Assembly (NCBI GenBank): GCA_934045905.1
Contig: OW203768.1
Coordinates: 21,776,770 to 21,840,769, forward strand
Direction of reading: 5' to 3'
DNA from: Leuctra nigra
Taxonomy: Eukaryota; Arthropoda; Insecta; Plecoptera; Leuctridae
DNA: 64,000 nucleotides
Shown here one piece after another: positions 43,501-49,006 of the stretch. Each line of letters opens with the position of its first letter. Position 1 is the first letter of the stretch. The position numbers and the translations under genes are program-made. The notes beneath the pieces are model-generated. The model was given only the letters and a program-made list of their open reading frames with translations, searched no databases and had not been told where the DNA came from.

Positions 43501-44985
43501 TGAAGTCATCAGAAAAAAACAAGTTTGACATATATCTAAATTATCTATAGATAATTATTTTTTATCTTTATCTACTAGGAAAACGCACAGGATAACGCGT
43601 TGATGAGCGAGCACGGGTACTTGCAAATTCTCCAACAGGAAATGCGTACACAACGCACATAAAACATGCACATCCATATTGAATTGAAATATAAGCCACT
43701 CAAGCAACATAAAAGTATATGTTTTTCATCGAAACTTGAAAATAGCATCTAAGCACCCTGGTACATATAGCAAATCAGATACAATTCAATTGGCACTGGA
43801 AAACATTCATTTCGATACTTCATCTCTGACAGCTATTAAAAATGTCAATAAGTTCATACGTTCTTAACTGATTGGGATGAAAATTTGTAAAATAAGAGAC
43901 AATGTTGGCCTTAACCATGTAAAATATGAGTTTGATCAGATTTATCGAAGACTATTTTCATTTTTCAACCTATCAGGAGATGTGTATTTAAATTTTAACC
44001 AATGAATGGATTTCAAAAAAATTAGGGTCTGCAAACAGAAAAGGTTGTCTCTACATGTGTGCAAAATTTCAGCTCGATCGAAGAAACACTGTGATCTGTA
44101 TAGCCTCAGGTAACAGAAAAAAATAAAAAAGAGGTCCGTGCCAAAAGAGCCAAAGGGAGTCGCTCGCTTTGCTCGCTCAATTATCTAGATGGTTTCTTGA
44201 ATATGTATCTTTTATCTTATCTAGATACATTTTTGGCAGGTTATATTTATCTTCATCTAGATAAAAATAAAATTATCAAATCACAACATTGGCAGGTAAT
44301 CTATAGCCTCAAATAATATACCTAAACACTAGGAAAACGCTCTGTGTAACGCAACGCGTTGATGAGCGAGCATTTGGATGCGATTTGTTATACGTTTGCA
44401 AGATTCCTCTCTCCACGGTACTCTGGAAAAGAGCCAAAACGAAATGCGTCGAAGAAGCAGTGATAAAATATCTTAATTATAATTTTCCTACTAGAAATTT
44501 TACAAATATTTCAAAAGACGCTTAAAATGTCCGTAAAATGTCAATTACTTTCGAAGATAAGGCCAGATTGCTATTAGTACGAAAATTATAACAAACCTAA
44601 AATGTTGGTCCCGATGACATTCAAAATCTTAAGTTGAACGGTCAAACGTTTCCTCAAAAATCCTTAATGTTAATCCTTATAACCGTGACCGGATTTCATT
44701 AAACAAACAAACAAACAAACAAACAAACAAACAAACAGAGAAAAAGTCATAAGAGTACCGTGGTGACGTCCGTGGTGACGCTCGCTATCACGCCATCAGA
44801 GTGCCAATGAAAAGCATTGTCTTGCACTTATCAGTGCTCGCTCATCAACGCGTTACACGGAGCGTTTTCCTAGTATTAATACGCATCAACTTGTGTTGTC
44901 TGTGTTAAATTATTTGTAACTCACCGCCCTCCATATGCCAAGCAGCCAGTCCCAGAGTCAGCATCATCACGTGTATTGCAGCCAT
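4158..44985 (-). CDS. Secreted Diedel-like / EF-hand / serine protease homologue fusion, six exons
   Basis: Spliced gene on the minus strand: exons 44985-44925, 41717-41622, 40644-40264, 31520-31356, 30619-30336, 4520-4158. Every junction has GT/AG and agreeing phases (1,1,1,1,0), and the exons total 1350 nt (449 residues). Order: signal peptide about 1-20; Diedel-like cysteine domain about 24-100, starting at the CC pair 25-26 and containing CNNFGCNC at 76-83; two EF-hand loops at 126-137 and 155-166, both with acidic or oxygen ligands at 1, 3, 5, 9 and 12; trypsin-like domain about 192-445. In that domain the catalytic His, Asp and Ser positions are Trp237, Asn292 and Pro388, so it should be inactive. 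It is likely extracellular, with Ca2+ binding by the EF-hands. Its partner and process are unknown; an immune role is only inferred from the family names. Intron 5 is 25.8 kb and carries the 99-bp array. Confidence 0.85.
4864..5160 (+). repeat. CACTCCGTG-headed repeat, arm 1
   Basis: Starts AAACACTCCGTGTAAAAAAG and runs through a 'cttggcgcatcg' block. An almost exact reverse complement lies at 8340-8535, and a second direct copy lies at 10108-10460. Together the first two flank the pogo-like transposon region as inverted arms about 3.2 kb apart. It shares its head with the 54551-55051 element. Confidence 0.75.
5338..5410 (+). repeat. tRNA-Ala-like head of a tRNA-derived repeat (SINE-type)
   Basis: Folds as a cloverleaf: acceptor GATCGGG with TTCGGTC, D-arm GCTC/GAGC, anticodon stem CTCGC/GTGAG with loop CCGGCAA (anticodon GGC, alanine). 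The A box GTAGCTCAGTTGG is good. The T arm is degraded (CCAAG against CCCGG), and position 33 is C instead of the universal T. A better T arm (CCGGG TTCGAGC CCCGG) is in the partial copy at 11743-11791. I call it a tRNA-derived repeat, not a working tRNA gene. Both copies are followed by the same 'acaacacacatcccttc' sequence. Confidence 0.7.
5487..7871. promoter_or_regulatory. Six GGGGAACAAGGCCC subterminal motifs of the pogo-like element
   Basis: The 14-mer occurs forward at 5487-5500, 5504-5517, 5856-5869 and 7681-7694, and reversed at 7659-7672 and (one mismatch) 7858-7871. Two copies sit inside the terminal inverted repeats and four are subterminal. The arrangement resembles repeated transposase-binding sites; that role is inferred. 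Confidence 0.7.
5971..7644 (+). CDS. Pogo/Tigger-like transposase with C-terminal PHD finger
   Basis: 557 residues from the ATG at 5971 (AAG ATG G). The frame extends 12 bp further upstream, but the bases before it ('tctattttgcag') look like a 3' splice site, so the ATG is preferred. Residues about 5-55 form a Psq-type helix-turn-helix (RWTANQLREALDEIKKG). A CENP-B-type DNA-binding domain follows to about residue 140 (GLDWLKGFLKRNP). The DDE_1 catalytic core has acidic positions in YNMDEKG, LLVFDGASSH and LQPLDKSVF. After an acidic stretch (EEVEAEEEEED) and a lysine-rich linker comes a C4HC3 PHD finger (WLCTACGDD, CVKCHSWYHEEC, FVCPDCSD). The element would be cut and pasted by this enzyme; the PHD finger could bind histone tails. 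No break is visible. Confidence 0.9.
   Translation: MARKSLGLRARWTANQLREALDEIKKGVSQRIVSSRHGIPRRTLRNHLKTGVIDKVIGRTSLLTHQQEQDLAARITRFADIGLPLTSRLLRHNVFRFCEMNNIRHSFNKQEEMAGLDWLKGFLKRNPNIAKRKAQKMNPARAQKLNRFIVADHFEKLNNIMTELDLLSKPELIYNMDEKGCRLTLHNQQQVFALKGSKRVHMVAPEHAENVTVVACGNALGNVIPPMVIFKGKRLKPEFADNLPTGSSVAMAPKGSMTADIFVQWLKHFNKYRTAGPVLLVFDGASSHLSFTIVEAAENMGIRLYCLPSNTTHELQPLDKSVFRSFEHNWDQQLLRFWNQHPDRKLTKERFGVVLCEVWKRCMTMSNVANGFLATGIYPFNKDILPDYAFAPSEITEQPMPSLAEEVEAEEEEEDTIPLARLQARMGVIPIVVQETPGSSESGASSFASVMSTPRAASKKSLRAPRKKAINYKAQTLSKELFKSVPLTEKTKPKKKKNLSAPSTSAGDGESWLCTACGDDRQESMRSCVKCHSWYHEECVGLEEDDTDDFVCPDCSD
7887..8339. other. AT-rich non-coding stretch
   Basis: AT-rich sequence between the transposon and the inverted repeat arm. 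I see no ORF, repeat end or RNA gene that I can support. Confidence 0.5.
8340..8535 (-). repeat. CACTCCGTG-headed repeat, inverted arm
   Basis: Near-exact reverse complement of 4869-5070, ending ACACGGAGTG then a T run. It pairs with arm 1 across the pogo-like insertion. Confidence 0.75.
8700..9135. repeat. 118-bp tandem repeat carrying TGACGTCA, ACTTCCGG and ATGGCGGC
   Basis: Four near-identical units start with an 'aatcggt(a)cagccg' block at a spacing of exactly 118 bp (the same base at 8710, 8828, 8946, 9064). Each unit has TGACGTCACTTCCGGTTTTA, at 8741, 8859, 8977 and 9095, followed by an (A)ATGGCGGCCG-like core, or GCCGCC in the last unit. No convincing protein: the minus-strand reading frames simply follow the repeat. 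Confidence 0.85.
9136..9790. repeat. Diverged continuation of the TGACGTCA repeat
   Basis: The same core recurs at irregular spacing: TGACGTCATTTCCGG at 9229, 9262 and 9528, TGATGTCACTTCCGG at 9379, and TGACGTCACTTCCGG at 9651, several followed by AAAATGGCGGC. It looks like older, drifted units of the same family. A related 'ggcggcacaaaaaattcat' block is in the element at 54551-55051. Confidence 0.7.
9791..10091 (+). mobile_element. Helitron-like 3' end (hairpin followed by CTAG)
   Basis: Ends with the perfect 8-bp hairpin GTGGAGCGACCGCTCCAC running straight into TAG, so the terminus reads CTAG. The same last 200 bp occur at 54840-55051. A hairpin just before a CTRR end is typical of Helitron/Helentron elements. 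No Rep/helicase gene is present, so this is non-autonomous. The left end of this copy is uncertain. Confidence 0.5.
10108..10460 (+). repeat. CACTCCGTG-headed repeat, direct copy
   Basis: Direct copy of 4864-5160 with scattered substitutions, starting a few bases after the Helitron-like end at 10091. Confidence 0.75.
10495..11120. repeat. AACCAAT-rich interspersed repeat, copy 2 (inverted)
   Basis: Contains several 'ctaaccaattagtcaccatt' blocks about 100 bp apart and the reverse complement of much of 467-815. Its ends are interrupted by the TTAA element at 11161-11645. Non-coding. Confidence 0.55.
11161..11645. mobile_element. TTAA-flanked foldback MITE (piggyBac-type target)
   Basis: TTAA at 11157-11160 and 11646-11649 flank ends AGCCTGATGCACAATTGAAT and the reverse complement of GCTTGATGCACAATTGAATT. 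Exact TTAA duplication is the signature of piggyBac-superfamily insertion. No transposase. Confidence 0.7.
11743..11870 (+). repeat. Partial tRNA-derived repeat
   Basis: Carries the anticodon arm to 3' end of the same tRNA-Ala-like sequence as 5338-5410, with a perfect T arm (CCGGG/CCCGG, loop TTCGAGC). The trailing part ends in a block (ccatggaagttttccaaag) that is present as its reverse complement upstream of the first tRNA-like copy, at 5256-5290. Confidence 0.65.
11950..13384 (+). pseudogene. LINE reverse transcriptase, truncated and frameshifted
   Basis: Motifs in order: IVPVFKKG, YRPIALLSSFSKIFK, YGFQKGKPT, IYYDMSKAFDSLDH, GVPQGTVLGPLLYILYVN and the catalytic FADDT. After a frameshift near 13020-13060 the tail (AKFYNRLPKILKEE, then LIDNCFYSVTEF) is typical of the C-terminus of non-LTR retrotransposon proteins. 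The missing endonuclease and the frameshift make it non-functional. The order and spacing of motifs suit the Jockey/CR1 side of the LINE tree; exact clade is not certain. Confidence 0.82.
13567..13983. mobile_element. 417-bp foldback MITE with TTAA target duplication
   Basis: Arms of about 200 bp are nearly perfect inverted copies. The end is GAGGCAAACGGAAGCGAACG and its complement closes the element at 13983. TTAA lies at 13563-13566 and 13984-13987. It interrupts the LINE 3' end, so it is younger than the LINE insertion. piggyBac-type target preference. Confidence 0.88.
14124..14540. repeat. MITE-like element with GGGAAGTCTCGTGAA ends
   Basis: GGGAAGTCTCGTGAA at the left and TTTCATGAGACTTCCC at the right are inverted. 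Internal blocks (such as 'tttttatgaatgaaaa') recur at 38990-39055 and 40200-40230, where the same family surrounds the GGCAAAATGTCC element. Confidence 0.6.
14541..15538. other. AT-rich non-coding stretch with a GAT microsatellite
   Basis: A (GAT)n run lies at about 14917-14942. Otherwise I see no gene or repeat end I can support. It is intron sequence of the minus-strand host gene. Confidence 0.5.
15539..16209 (+). repeat. CTAGGAAAACGC-family element, diverged copy
   Basis: Begins CTAGGAAAAC with an altered head (GATAAGCGAGCACC) and ends with GACGCTCGCTACGCTCGCTT, matching the two ends of the family seen at 62577-63371. The interior is strongly diverged. Confidence 0.6.
16372..16645. repeat. 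Poly-G flanked foldback element
   Basis: Poly-G runs lie near 16385-16404 and 16624-16638. Between them, 16428-16594 starts TTAAGGTACGTTTACAGCTC and ends with the near reverse complement (GAGCTGTAAGCTTACCTTTA), with GC-rich inner repeats of GCGTCGA. MITE-like; non-coding. Confidence 0.6.
16890..17295. repeat. Relic of a 'gggcgt' GC-ended repeat
   Basis: Left part 'gggcgtcagcaggattctgc' and right part 'ggcgcaagcgccccctcccc' resemble the ends and C/G-rich interior of the element at 51893-52351. It directly abuts the 99-bp array. No coding sequence. Confidence 0.4.
17301..30335 (-). repeat. Tandem array of a 99-bp unit copied from the exon 5/intron 5 junction
   Basis: Read on the minus strand, each unit holds 54 bp matching the last 54 bp of exon 5 (TGTATTGACTGGAC through CACAGCTTAACC) followed by 45 bp matching the start of intron 5 (GTAAGTAACAAACACTATCA through GTCGAC). 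The donor hexamer runs from 30335-30330 to 17374-17369. That distance fits 131 periods if eight units are 98 bp, and those eight can be seen: their CCTGCCCC variant lies at 18391, 18885, 20765, 21952, 22347, 22742, 25909 and 26304. Only the donor at 18660-18655 is visibly mutated (GTAATT). Both strands stay open for long runs, which follows from the period being a multiple of three. Near-identity between units points to recent expansion or homogenisation. There are no spacers, so it is not a CRISPR. Confidence 0.97.
30336..30619 (-). CDS. Exon 5: middle of the serine protease homologue domain
   Basis: The acceptor is 'gattgtttcag' before 30619. It encodes the end of residue 235 to residue 329. 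It begins YAWRLTDD, where active trypsins have AAHC, so the catalytic His position is Trp237 and its cysteine partner Arg238. HNIALLVAERSF matches the NDIALL motif with the catalytic Asp replaced by Asn292. The last part reads ACVDWTGRVQAPTPGHSLT. The donor GTAAGT at 30335-30330 is chosen because PGHSLT joined to VTGEK of exon 6 follows the family alignment without gap, in phase 0. If the first donor is skipped the frame stays open into the 99-bp array down to about 26280. Confidence 0.88.
30620..31355. other. Intron 4, with a fragment of CTAGGAAAACGC repeat and a GGAA-rich tract
   Basis: 'ctaggaaaacgcttagtgta' at 30732 is a short head of the CTAGG family. A purine-rich (GGAA)n-like tract (31136-31260) is a simple-sequence run; its plus-strand reading frame is not credible as a gene. 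Confidence 0.55.
31356..31520 (-). CDS. Exon 4: N-terminal part of the serine protease homologue domain
   Basis: The acceptor is 'cacttccttttcag' before 31520; the donor is GTAAGT after 31356 (phase 1). It encodes residues 180-235, starting ECGKQ, the cysteine that in clip-type and related proteases links the pro-region to the catalytic domain. The expected activation site (Arg or Lys before IVGG) reads ESQVAGEW, with no basic residue at the cleavage position. STTGTLITKTHVIS matches the CGGSLI..VLTA strand, but the usual cysteine is missing. This supports a non-activatable pseudo-protease. Confidence 0.85.
31636..32020. repeat. 385-bp foldback element with AGTCCTGGGG ends
   Basis: Long near-perfect arms: the left begins AGTCCTGGGG and the right ends CCCCAGGACT, with paired blocks such as TATTTACTCCACTGTTATGC and its complement. 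No clear target duplication. Non-coding, inside intron 3. Confidence 0.85.
32385..32990. repeat. Interspersed repeat, uninterrupted copy
   Basis: Starts 'ggtgatacaagcgctcggcc' and matches 59184-59517 and then 63723-63759, where a 4.2-kb element has been inserted. The copy here gives the empty site for that insertion (GAAAATAGCTAATTTTT). Inverted internal blocks (aaacttagggttatc and partner, 32645-32815) suggest a foldback element. Confidence 0.65.
33063..34162. mobile_element. Non-autonomous hAT-type element, 8-bp target duplication
   Basis: Ends CAGAGTTGGGTAAGTTACTT and GTTACTACCCAACTCTG are inverted, and TGTTAAAT flanks both sides (33055-33062, 34163-34170). The ends are filled with AGTTACTTT-like repeats typical of hAT subterminal sites. 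A fragment ending in 'ggaaataaactgaactgaac' near 33340 looks like a nested retroelement tail. No transposase frame. Confidence 0.78.
34171..35158. other. AT-rich intron 3 sequence
   Basis: I see only short frames with no recognisable product and no clear repeat ends here. Confidence 0.5.
35171..36651 (+). pseudogene. RTE-like reverse transcriptase with one in-frame stop
   Basis: The frame opens at about 35227 and reads KNRKASGNDGISVELIKYGG, then VIPLFKKGDRSKCDNYRGIS, FIDFEKAFDRVNR and GVRQGCSLSPSLFNIYIDDI. It is stopped by TGA at 35929-35931. The same frame then continues with FADDLIIM, YLGCDIT and a C-terminal part (WIEHLSRMPPDRIPR, then GRRDVGRPRKRW) to TAG at 36649-36651. One nonsense change and the missing 5' half make it inactive. 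The motifs fit the RTE clade. Confidence 0.88.
35171..36720 (+). mobile_element. 5'-truncated RTE-like LINE with perfect 12-bp target duplication
   Basis: ATTATAACACGT is present at 35159-35170 and 36721-36732, directly flanking the insert. The 3' end is an (AAG)n run. It encodes reverse transcriptase and the C-terminal region but lacks the endonuclease. The exact duplication suggests a young insertion. It is inserted opposite to the host gene. Confidence 0.92.
36733..37818. repeat. AT-rich sequence with two GGGTCTGTCAGACCC palindromes
   Basis: The 15-bp palindrome lies near 37200 and 37734, each followed by (C)AGGTGACnAC. The two probably mark ends or internal sites of an element of unknown class. 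There is no coding sequence. Confidence 0.45.
37819..38849. mobile_element. Element with AGAGGTGACCGCG ends and TGCGTGAG repeats
   Basis: AGAGGTGACCGCGTGACGTG at the left and CACTCACGCGGTCACCTCT at the right are inverted. Inside, GTGCGTGAGTGTGCG repeats occur near both ends. CGTACT is found beside both ends but not as a clean 8-bp duplication. The mariner-type MITE 38196-38548 is nested inside. hAT-like, low certainty. Confidence 0.6.
38196..38548. mobile_element. Mariner-type foldback MITE, TA target
   Basis: CCGGGTGGCGCAAAAAAA ends in inverted orientation, TA on both sides (38194-38195, 38549-38550), and a following shared block (CCCTGATTGAGAGGTCACT). A longer member of the same family is split by the LTR element at 45134-50447. 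Confidence 0.85.
39057..40180. mobile_element. Element with inverted GGACATTTTGCCGAAA-rich ends
   Basis: The left end carries several 'acgttttgccgaaa'/'cattttgccgaaaa' blocks around a TCGTCGACCGAGGACAT core. The right end (40066-40180) has the reverse complements. It sits inside a copy of the 14124-14540 family and ends only about 84 bp from exon 3. No transposase is seen. Confidence 0.65.
40264..40644 (-). CDS. Exon 3: second half of Diedel-like domain, linker and two EF-hands
   Basis: The acceptor is 'ctgtccatag' before 40644; the donor is GTAAAT after 40264 (phase 1). It encodes residues 53-180. GFNWTWTKCGDCTDG, then FCGVNICNNFGCNCECR, has the spacing C-DG-(Y/F)CG-x-x-CN-x-FGCNC that I associate with Diedel-family proteins. 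A proline-rich linker (VPPPPDG) follows, then EF loops DVDGDGRINYEE (126-137) and DFNNDGYLSADE (155-166), with Asp/Asn at 1, 3 and 5 and Glu at 12, so both should bind calcium. An N-glycosylation sequon is at 55-57. The Diedel assignment is by motif memory and should be tested by profile search. Confidence 0.85.
40645..41621. other. Intron 2
   Basis: AT-rich; I see no repeat ends or ORFs that I can support. Confidence 0.5.
41622..41717 (-). CDS. Exon 2: start of the mature protein, first half of the Diedel-like domain
   Basis: The acceptor is 'tctttctctctgctag' before 41717; the donor is GTGAGT after 41622; phase 1 at both ends. It encodes residues 21-53, reading VAGDCCDPMPFF, then VEGCPPAGTHKATLQNY. 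The CC pair close to the predicted signal-peptide cleavage site is where Diedel-type proteins also have a CC pair. Confidence 0.82.
42069..43031 (-). repeat. CTAGGAAAACGC-family element
   Basis: On the minus strand it begins CTAGGAAAACGC at 43031 and ends GACGCTCGCTACGCTCGCTC near 42069. The interior contains repeated 'aaccaat' and 'gatcgg' phrases. Confidence 0.75.
43430..43456 (+). repeat. tRNA 3'-arm-like fragment
   Basis: GTGGGTTCGAACCCCAC is a perfect T arm with a consensus B box (GGTTCGAACCC). No A box or anticodon arm is seen in front of it, so it is a tRNA or SINE relic, not a tRNA gene. Confidence 0.45.
43577..44184 (+). repeat. CTAGGAAAACGC-family element
   Basis: Starts CTAGGAAAACGCACAG and ends CGCTCGCTTTGCTCGCTC, within the TATCTAGATA element. 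Body matches 62577-63371 (for example 'catcgaaactt', 'aatagcatctaagcacc'). Confidence 0.75.
44331..44872. repeat. Two facing CTAGGAAAACGC termini with a CAAA microsatellite
   Basis: A plus-strand head at 44331 and a minus-strand head ending at 44872 face each other. Between them lie a (CAAA)n run at about 44700-44737 and a 'gacgctcgctatcacg' tail near 44775. Confidence 0.65.
44925..44985 (-). CDS. Exon 1: start codon and signal peptide
   Basis: ATG at 44985 in the context GACAAGATGG, encoding MAAIHVMMLTLGLAAWHMEG. The hydrophobic core suits a secretory signal peptide, cleaved probably around residues 16-23. The donor GTGAGT follows 44925 in phase 1, matching exon 2. In-frame Met codons at 7 and 8 would give a shorter signal. 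No TATA box or other promoter element could be recognised upstream, where a TE begins at 45134. Confidence 0.82.
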
Positions 44986-45177
44986 CTTGTCGGGTACTCT
45001 TGAGATTATCTGGTACAGAAGGGACAGATGAGAAGCGAGGTCATTGCCCTGCTTGAACATAATCGAGCACCAACAGAACATAATTTTGAAAGTGTGGAAG
45101 GTAGGTATGTAGTTTTTGAAAGCAATTCAAATACCGGGTGGCGCAAAAAAATAACCCTGATTGAGAGGTCACTATAT

Positions 45178-45925
45178 TGTTACGCGGCTACGTCTCCTCC
45201 ACCAGTGTTACGCGGCTACGTCTCCTCCACCAGTGTTACGCGGCTACGTCTCCTCCACCAGTGTTACGCGGCTACGTCTCCTCCACCAGTGTTACGCGCA
45301 GCTCAGTTATAGCCACGTATGGTACCGAGTTTATTAGGGATCTTGGGAGATTATTCTGGTGTACAAATTATTCAGTAACCCTTAGAATGAATTTAAGAAT
45401 GAGTTTATTTGAATGACTTTACACAAAGAGTTTAGTTGTGACTGCGTGGGTTTACACTTTAACCTATTGACTTATCTGAATGTCGGCATGGGCGCAGAGT
45501 CCCTCTCCCCTGATGTTCTTGGGTCTGCGTCGTCCAGCCTTCCTTCCGTCCCGTGGTCTCGAGCTCTTCTCTCCTTGTCGTCTCGTTCGCTTCTCTCGTC
45601 GTTCCATCGGTCAAGTCCTGGGTAGCGTGTGATTTGCATAGTCAACGCTTACCACGCTAGAATCCTGCCTATTGTTCGTCCAGCGCGGCCGAGGCTCTTG
45701 ATGCTCTAGCACGGTCTTGCAGTAGATGTTTATGCAAGACCGGCTTATGTCCACTGGTGATGTTGGACCTGGACGAACAATAGCCGCGTAGAAGCCAGGA
45801 CTTGCCGAGTTGCAGATCTTGTTGCATTGACGTCATTTATCTGACATCCGACACACGTCGCCTCTAGAGGCAGGAAATCACGAGGACCCAAACCAAAATC
45901 GACCATCTTCTTGGTCCTCGTAACA
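45178..45925 (-). repeat. LTR (3' LTR in the element's orientation), 748 bp
   Basis: Starts TGTTACGCGG and ends TCGTAACA on the plus strand. It has four copies of a 28-bp unit (TGTTACGCGGCTACGTCTCC and so on), against one in the other LTR, explaining the 84-bp length difference. The plus-strand C tract at 45926-45943 is a purine tract on the minus strand directly beside this LTR, as expected for a polypurine primer. Confidence 0.88.
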
Positions 45926-48900
45926 ATCCCCCTTCCCCTCCAGAAAGCGACCCGGCTTTCTAGACAGGTGTGTCGGATTCAGAATACCGAATTGTCAAAA
46001 CTCAAAAGTCAAAAGTTCTAAAAGTCCAATTGCCGTTTCGCCAAAATTTCGCATCTTCTTTCTTCCTATCGCCAATAATCAAGTCCGTCTTCACCAATTT
46101 GTAATGTTCTCCATAGGCCTCCAGCCATCTCGCAATGTCTCTCATCAAAATTATTTCAACCAGTGTAATTGTAAATACCAATTAAAATACCCCTACAGCC
46201 ACAACTCAAACCCAAAAACCAAAAATATGTCAAATTCAACATTCAAAATTTCCAGTTTCATAGACTCAAACAAACAACATCTCAATTCTCAACAAAAATA
46301 TAACAATAAAATTAAAATCACGTGTCTGCTAAGAGTTACCAATAATTTTCGTAAACAGCCAAGTCTGTTGTGTGAATATCTATTTCTTGGATTTTAATGA
46401 AATACTGCTAACAACTTATCAAACTACTACTCATGTTGCTTAGAATCTACAATCTCGATGCTACAAGTTCGAGAACTCGGTTTACTTCTCGGTCCGAAGA
46501 CACAACACAGCGCTGCACTCTCAAAACACTGCACCCGACGACGTCCTCACGCACTCTTCACACTCCTCATGTCAACGCGCTGCGCAGGTGGTATCTTGCA
46601 GGCGTGAATATCCAAACTGAGCGCGTTTCCCAAGTCGTCGGTGGCTCAGCAGTGGAGTTCCAGAACTGTGATGCGCCTCCCGTCCCGAGAGCTCCCCGGT
46701 CCTCGATCTCGCATGACATCCATCTCTCCCAATGATACCTCATCTCTAAAATGGAAAACACCATCTATAAGTAAACTCTTATTTTTATATAATAAAACCT
46801 ATACTTATCATTAAACTTTACACCTGAACAGAGATGGCATAAAAACTTTTACAGCATCAAGATGAAAATTTATTTTTTAACATGCAACCCTGTAATTTAA
46901 ACTGAACAATCTCAAACTGAAACAATGAAGCCATAACAACAACAATATTTTTTTTGAACATTTTTCTCATAACAATTTATCTCACTCTAGAGAATTGACA
47001 AAGTCTGGAAGAGACAAAACTCAAATTAATCATTGATGCCGTCCATCTCTGTTTGCAACACCATGACCTCCCGGAAAGTTGGAATGTCACAATCTCCATT
47101 TTCGTAGAAGACGATACCGGTAACTCTTGCACATCTGCCAAACGGTAGTGTGTCTAACTACACCCCCCCTATCTAACTAGATTTATGTCTCTCACACACA
47201 GCCAAAGCTGAGGAGGTATCCCAAATAATTTTTTATCACACACACATTCACACATTTCCCTTGCATACTTCCATGTCTTGAACCCCCGGAAATCTTTTCC
47301 AAAATCAACAATTTTGCTAAAACTCTCTTTACCAATTATTAATCTCTCCATGAAGACTCAAATTTAAAATGACCTGGCAATTCAGAATAATTACCCGTGA
47401 CTGGCAATGACACAGGTGACCTGTCTTGGCGGAGTGCATATCGGAGGGTAGAAGCTTCAGTCCCAGTCAGACCACAAACCACCATCATAAAGAACACCCT
47501 AAAGTCGGTCCATCCCCAAAACTCCAAAATAGCTCCATGAACCTCTACTCTGGCCATCCCCAACCTATTTGATGCTGACCTTGCAGTGAATCATGAAACA
47601 AACCCCTTATGTCAAACTCGCTGACTTCGCATACAATCAGCTCACAATTTACCCGGGATAATTTCCGTTTGAGAAAAAGTTTTTGTATCTTTCTGAAACA
47701 CTACAAGTCGCCAAATAACACACAGCCAGAGCGAGTCGAAAACGCGTGTTGGGCCCTCCCTATCGGGTAACCAACAAACAACACACCTGAGCAACTTTTG
47801 GGGACCTCGACGAAATCGTGGTCTGACGGACTAATCCCCTTGGACAACATAAAACTCAACACGAAGCAACCCCATTCTACCCTCGGCAATGACTCGATCA
47901 AATCGCCATGCACCCCATGACGAGATCACCCATAAACCCACAAGAATAACAACATCGAATTTGCCTTCATGTCACGTTAATATCTTTCACACGAAGATCC
48001 AATTATGCCCCCTGCATATGTGTGCCCTCACACTTGCATTGGTTTACCCCTTGTAAGTATACAAAACAATGTCCTAGATTTCCGGGTTCAAGCATTCAAT
48101 GTGCCCTAGATTAGCATCGTCCTTGCACACGTTCTTACTCCTACGCTTCAAGTGTCATCACACACAATCTCACCTAGTTGCAAAAGTGCAACCTTGCACG
48201 TGTAATGACACCTGCACAGCTGCAAGAGTTCTGGACGTTGATCTTTGTATGCAACTATCATAGAAGACGACCGCTGTGTAGTGAACTGCTTTACTACACA
48301 CGCACGCTCGCATCATATAAATCCCGATAAACCACAATCCTGATAGGCTTTCCAGAGAATCGAACTCCGGCCTTTCTACCTTGAAATCAATCATTTAACA
48401 CCCGCACAATTACACACAGTATATAAACACTATAATGAGCACTAAAGACGCTCCAAACTGCTACAAAAACCTAGTAAAAGCCAATATTTACACCAAACAC
48501 CTGCACAATTACACTGTTGTGTTTGTTTTGCCTCTCAAAGTTAGTTAAACCTTTCCTCGATCTTTTCATTCGAGTAACTCTTGTACAGTACATTCACCAA
48601 TTTAGGACAATTTAATACCATTCACATTTTGTCTCAAGTAACACTTCTTCGTTCCCACACTAACAAAAAGACCGTTTAAATTTTGATTACACATTTTTTT
48701 TTTACAATTTTTTTTTTCTCCATACCCTTTTTCCAATACCTCAATGATGAACTTTTCCCGTGTAAAAACTATCATCCTGGACCAATCCTGTTCCCGTTGT
48801 TACCTAGAGTTGACCCTTTACTTGACCCTTTACCCACCGTTGTGTAACCCGGCCCCGCAGCCACAACATTTTTGAAAACAAATTTAAATAGCAACTTCAC

Positions 48901-49006
48901 GTTTCTTAGTTGACTTGAATTTACGAAACCTAATACTTTGCACACCAAAACACCAAATACCTCCCTTGCAGGGACAGAACCCACGCAAAAACGGCGCCTC
49001 CACCAG

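Larger units (their letters stand above)
41956..44290. mobile_element. TATCTAGATA-rich element split by two CTAGG-family insertions
   Basis: GTGTTGTGATTTATTTATCT at the left and the near reverse complement at the right (ATTATCAAATCACAACA) are inverted ends. TATCTAGATA blocks occur at 41970-42060, 43525-43575 and 44184-44265. Two copies of the CTAGG family, in opposite directions, occupy most of the middle. Lies in intron 1 of the host gene. Confidence 0.6.

Noticed and set aside
45926..49006. Gag or pol genes in the LTR element interior
   Set aside because: Only short frames exist on both strands and none shows protease, reverse transcriptase, RNase H or integrase motifs.
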